NCBI GenBank assembly: GCA_019420465.1
Contig: JAHZHB010000044.1
Location: 1 to 6,344 of the forward strand
Origin: Lachnospiraceae bacterium
GTDB lineage: Bacteria; Bacillota; Clostridia; Lachnospirales; Lachnospiraceae
Direction: 5' to 3'
Length of the DNA stretch: 6,344 nucleotides
Shown: positions 5,978-6,344 of the stretch, one piece after another
Position numbering within the stretch: position 1 is the stretch's first letter
Layout of the letters: the number at the start of each line of letters is the position of its first letter
Program-made: the position numbers and the translations under genes
The notes under the pieces: model-generated
The model's input: only the letters and a program-made list of their open reading frames with translations
The model's database searches: none
What the model was told of the DNA's origin: nothing

Positions 5978-6256
5978 GGCCCCGCCGGACATAAGCTGTG
6001 CACCCCGTCTGCTCTCTGGCTAAGCCCGGCGTTCGGGCGATGGTTCCAGCGGCCTGCAGGGCAGTGTCCGTAAGGGTACCGGATGCATTCGCAGGATTTG
6101 CTGATGCAAATCCAGCTCAAGGCATCCTCATCGTCCGCCTGGTAAGCGGCCGATGCCCCTTCCGGGCACTGCCCTGCAGGCCGGGAACCAGTCAGCCCTC
6201 ACTTCAGGGCTTAGCCAGAGAGCAGACGGGGTGCGCAGCTTATGTCCGGCGAGGCC
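5978..6256. repeat. 279-base GC-rich long inverted repeat, possible MITE-like element or structured RNA
   Basis: No convincing gene occurs between 5922 and the window end; this element fills most of that stretch, and 5922-5977 shows nothing I can name. The outer arms 5984-6027 and 6207-6250 are complementary at 43 of 44 positions, the exception being T5999/G6235. Pairing extends outward to 5978/6256 with one mismatch (C5982/A6252). Inside, TGGTTCC (6041-6047) pairs with GGAACCA (6184-6190), and 17 bases (6050-6066) pair perfectly with 6167-6183, continuing to about 6076/6157 with a wobble and a mismatch. Side hairpins occur at 6024-6038 and 6194-6211, and the tip has GGATGC/GCATCC (6081-6086, 6122-6127) enclosing GGATTTG/CAAATCC (6094-6100, 6107-6113), plus CCGC/GCGG (6135-6138, 6146-6149). 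Hand-counted GC for 6001-6240 is about 65% against about 23% in 6261-6320. Frames crossing it look non-coding. No target-site duplication was seen, and the family is not recognised. Confidence 0.85.
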
Positions 6257-6283
6257 TGCGAATAAAGTAGGCATAAAATATTA

Positions 6284-6312
6284 TTGACAGTACATATAGA
6301 CTTTGTTATAGT
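6284..6312 (+). promoter_or_regulatory. Strong predicted promoter of a gene beyond the right edge
   Basis: Consensus TTGACA (6284-6289) and TATAGT (6307-6312) are exactly 17 bases apart, and TGT just before the -10 gives an extended -10 element. Transcription would start near 6319 and run off the window; no start codon with a ribosome binding site is visible before 6344. It sits 27 bases after the long inverted repeat. Confidence 0.75.
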
Positions 6313-6344
6313 AAAGATACATATCTGGGAAATGTTCACAGACC

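Noticed and set aside
5801..6256. Integrated element using the tRNA-Ser gene as attachment site
   Set aside because: No integrase is present and no repeat of the tRNA 3' end is found in the following bases; the inverted repeat begins about 90 bases after the tRNA.
5978..6256. Insertion sequence with a transposase
   Set aside because: There is no transposase frame and no visible target-site duplication; at most this is a non-autonomous element.
5998..6270. Plus-strand 90-codon and minus-strand 66-codon frames in the palindrome region
   Set aside because: High GC and the inverted repeat keep the frames open; neither has a ribosome binding site or a plausible protein pattern.
6254..6272. GCCTGC/GTAGGC hairpin as a terminator
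   Set aside because: Only five of six pairs, and no proper T run follows; the following bases are AT-rich but lead into a promoter.

Overview
This window looks like a chromosomal segment of a Gram-positive, clostridial gut-type bacterium, most likely of the family Lachnospiraceae. The evidence is the moderate-GC coding sequence, clear AGGAG-type ribosome binding sites, sigma-A-like promoters, a class II (Firmicutes-type) GalT, an AraC-type regulator and two lineage-type proteins of unknown function. The assignment rests on my recognition of protein style, not on a search.

Bases 1-2048 (minus strand) hold a Leloir galactose operon. galK (galactokinase) is complete and is followed after 54 bases by galT, of which only the N-terminal 275 residues lie in the window. 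Together they turn galactose into galactose-1-phosphate and then into UDP-galactose. A 172-base divergent intergenic region (2049-2220) separates galK from an AraC-family regulator on the plus strand (2221-3168). The two predicted -10 boxes overlap there in a 15-base inverted repeat, which suggests coupled or mutually exclusive transcription. The regulator is the obvious candidate to control galK-galT, but this is inference from position.

Bases 3217-3852 (plus) encode a 211-residue soluble protein of unknown function. Its likely promoter overlaps the stop codon of the regulator. Two back-to-back hairpin terminators (3866-3963) separate it from a convergent minus-strand gene (4019-5152). That gene encodes a 377-residue protein with two conserved-looking domains joined by a long Pro/Ala/Ser/Glu-rich linker. 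It is divergent from tadA (5220-5723), the tRNA adenosine deaminase. The two start regions are 67 bases apart and their promoters overlap almost base for base.

Bases 5756-5921 form a self-contained tRNA unit: promoter, tRNA-Ser(CGA) and intrinsic terminator. Beyond it, 5922-6344 contains no convincing gene. Its main feature is a 279-base, GC-rich (about 65% by hand count), nearly perfect inverted repeat (5978-6256) with a branched internal layout, set between AT-rich flanks. It could be a non-autonomous mobile repeat or a large structured RNA, and it is the most unusual thing in the window. A strong promoter at 6284-6312 points rightward to a gene outside the window.
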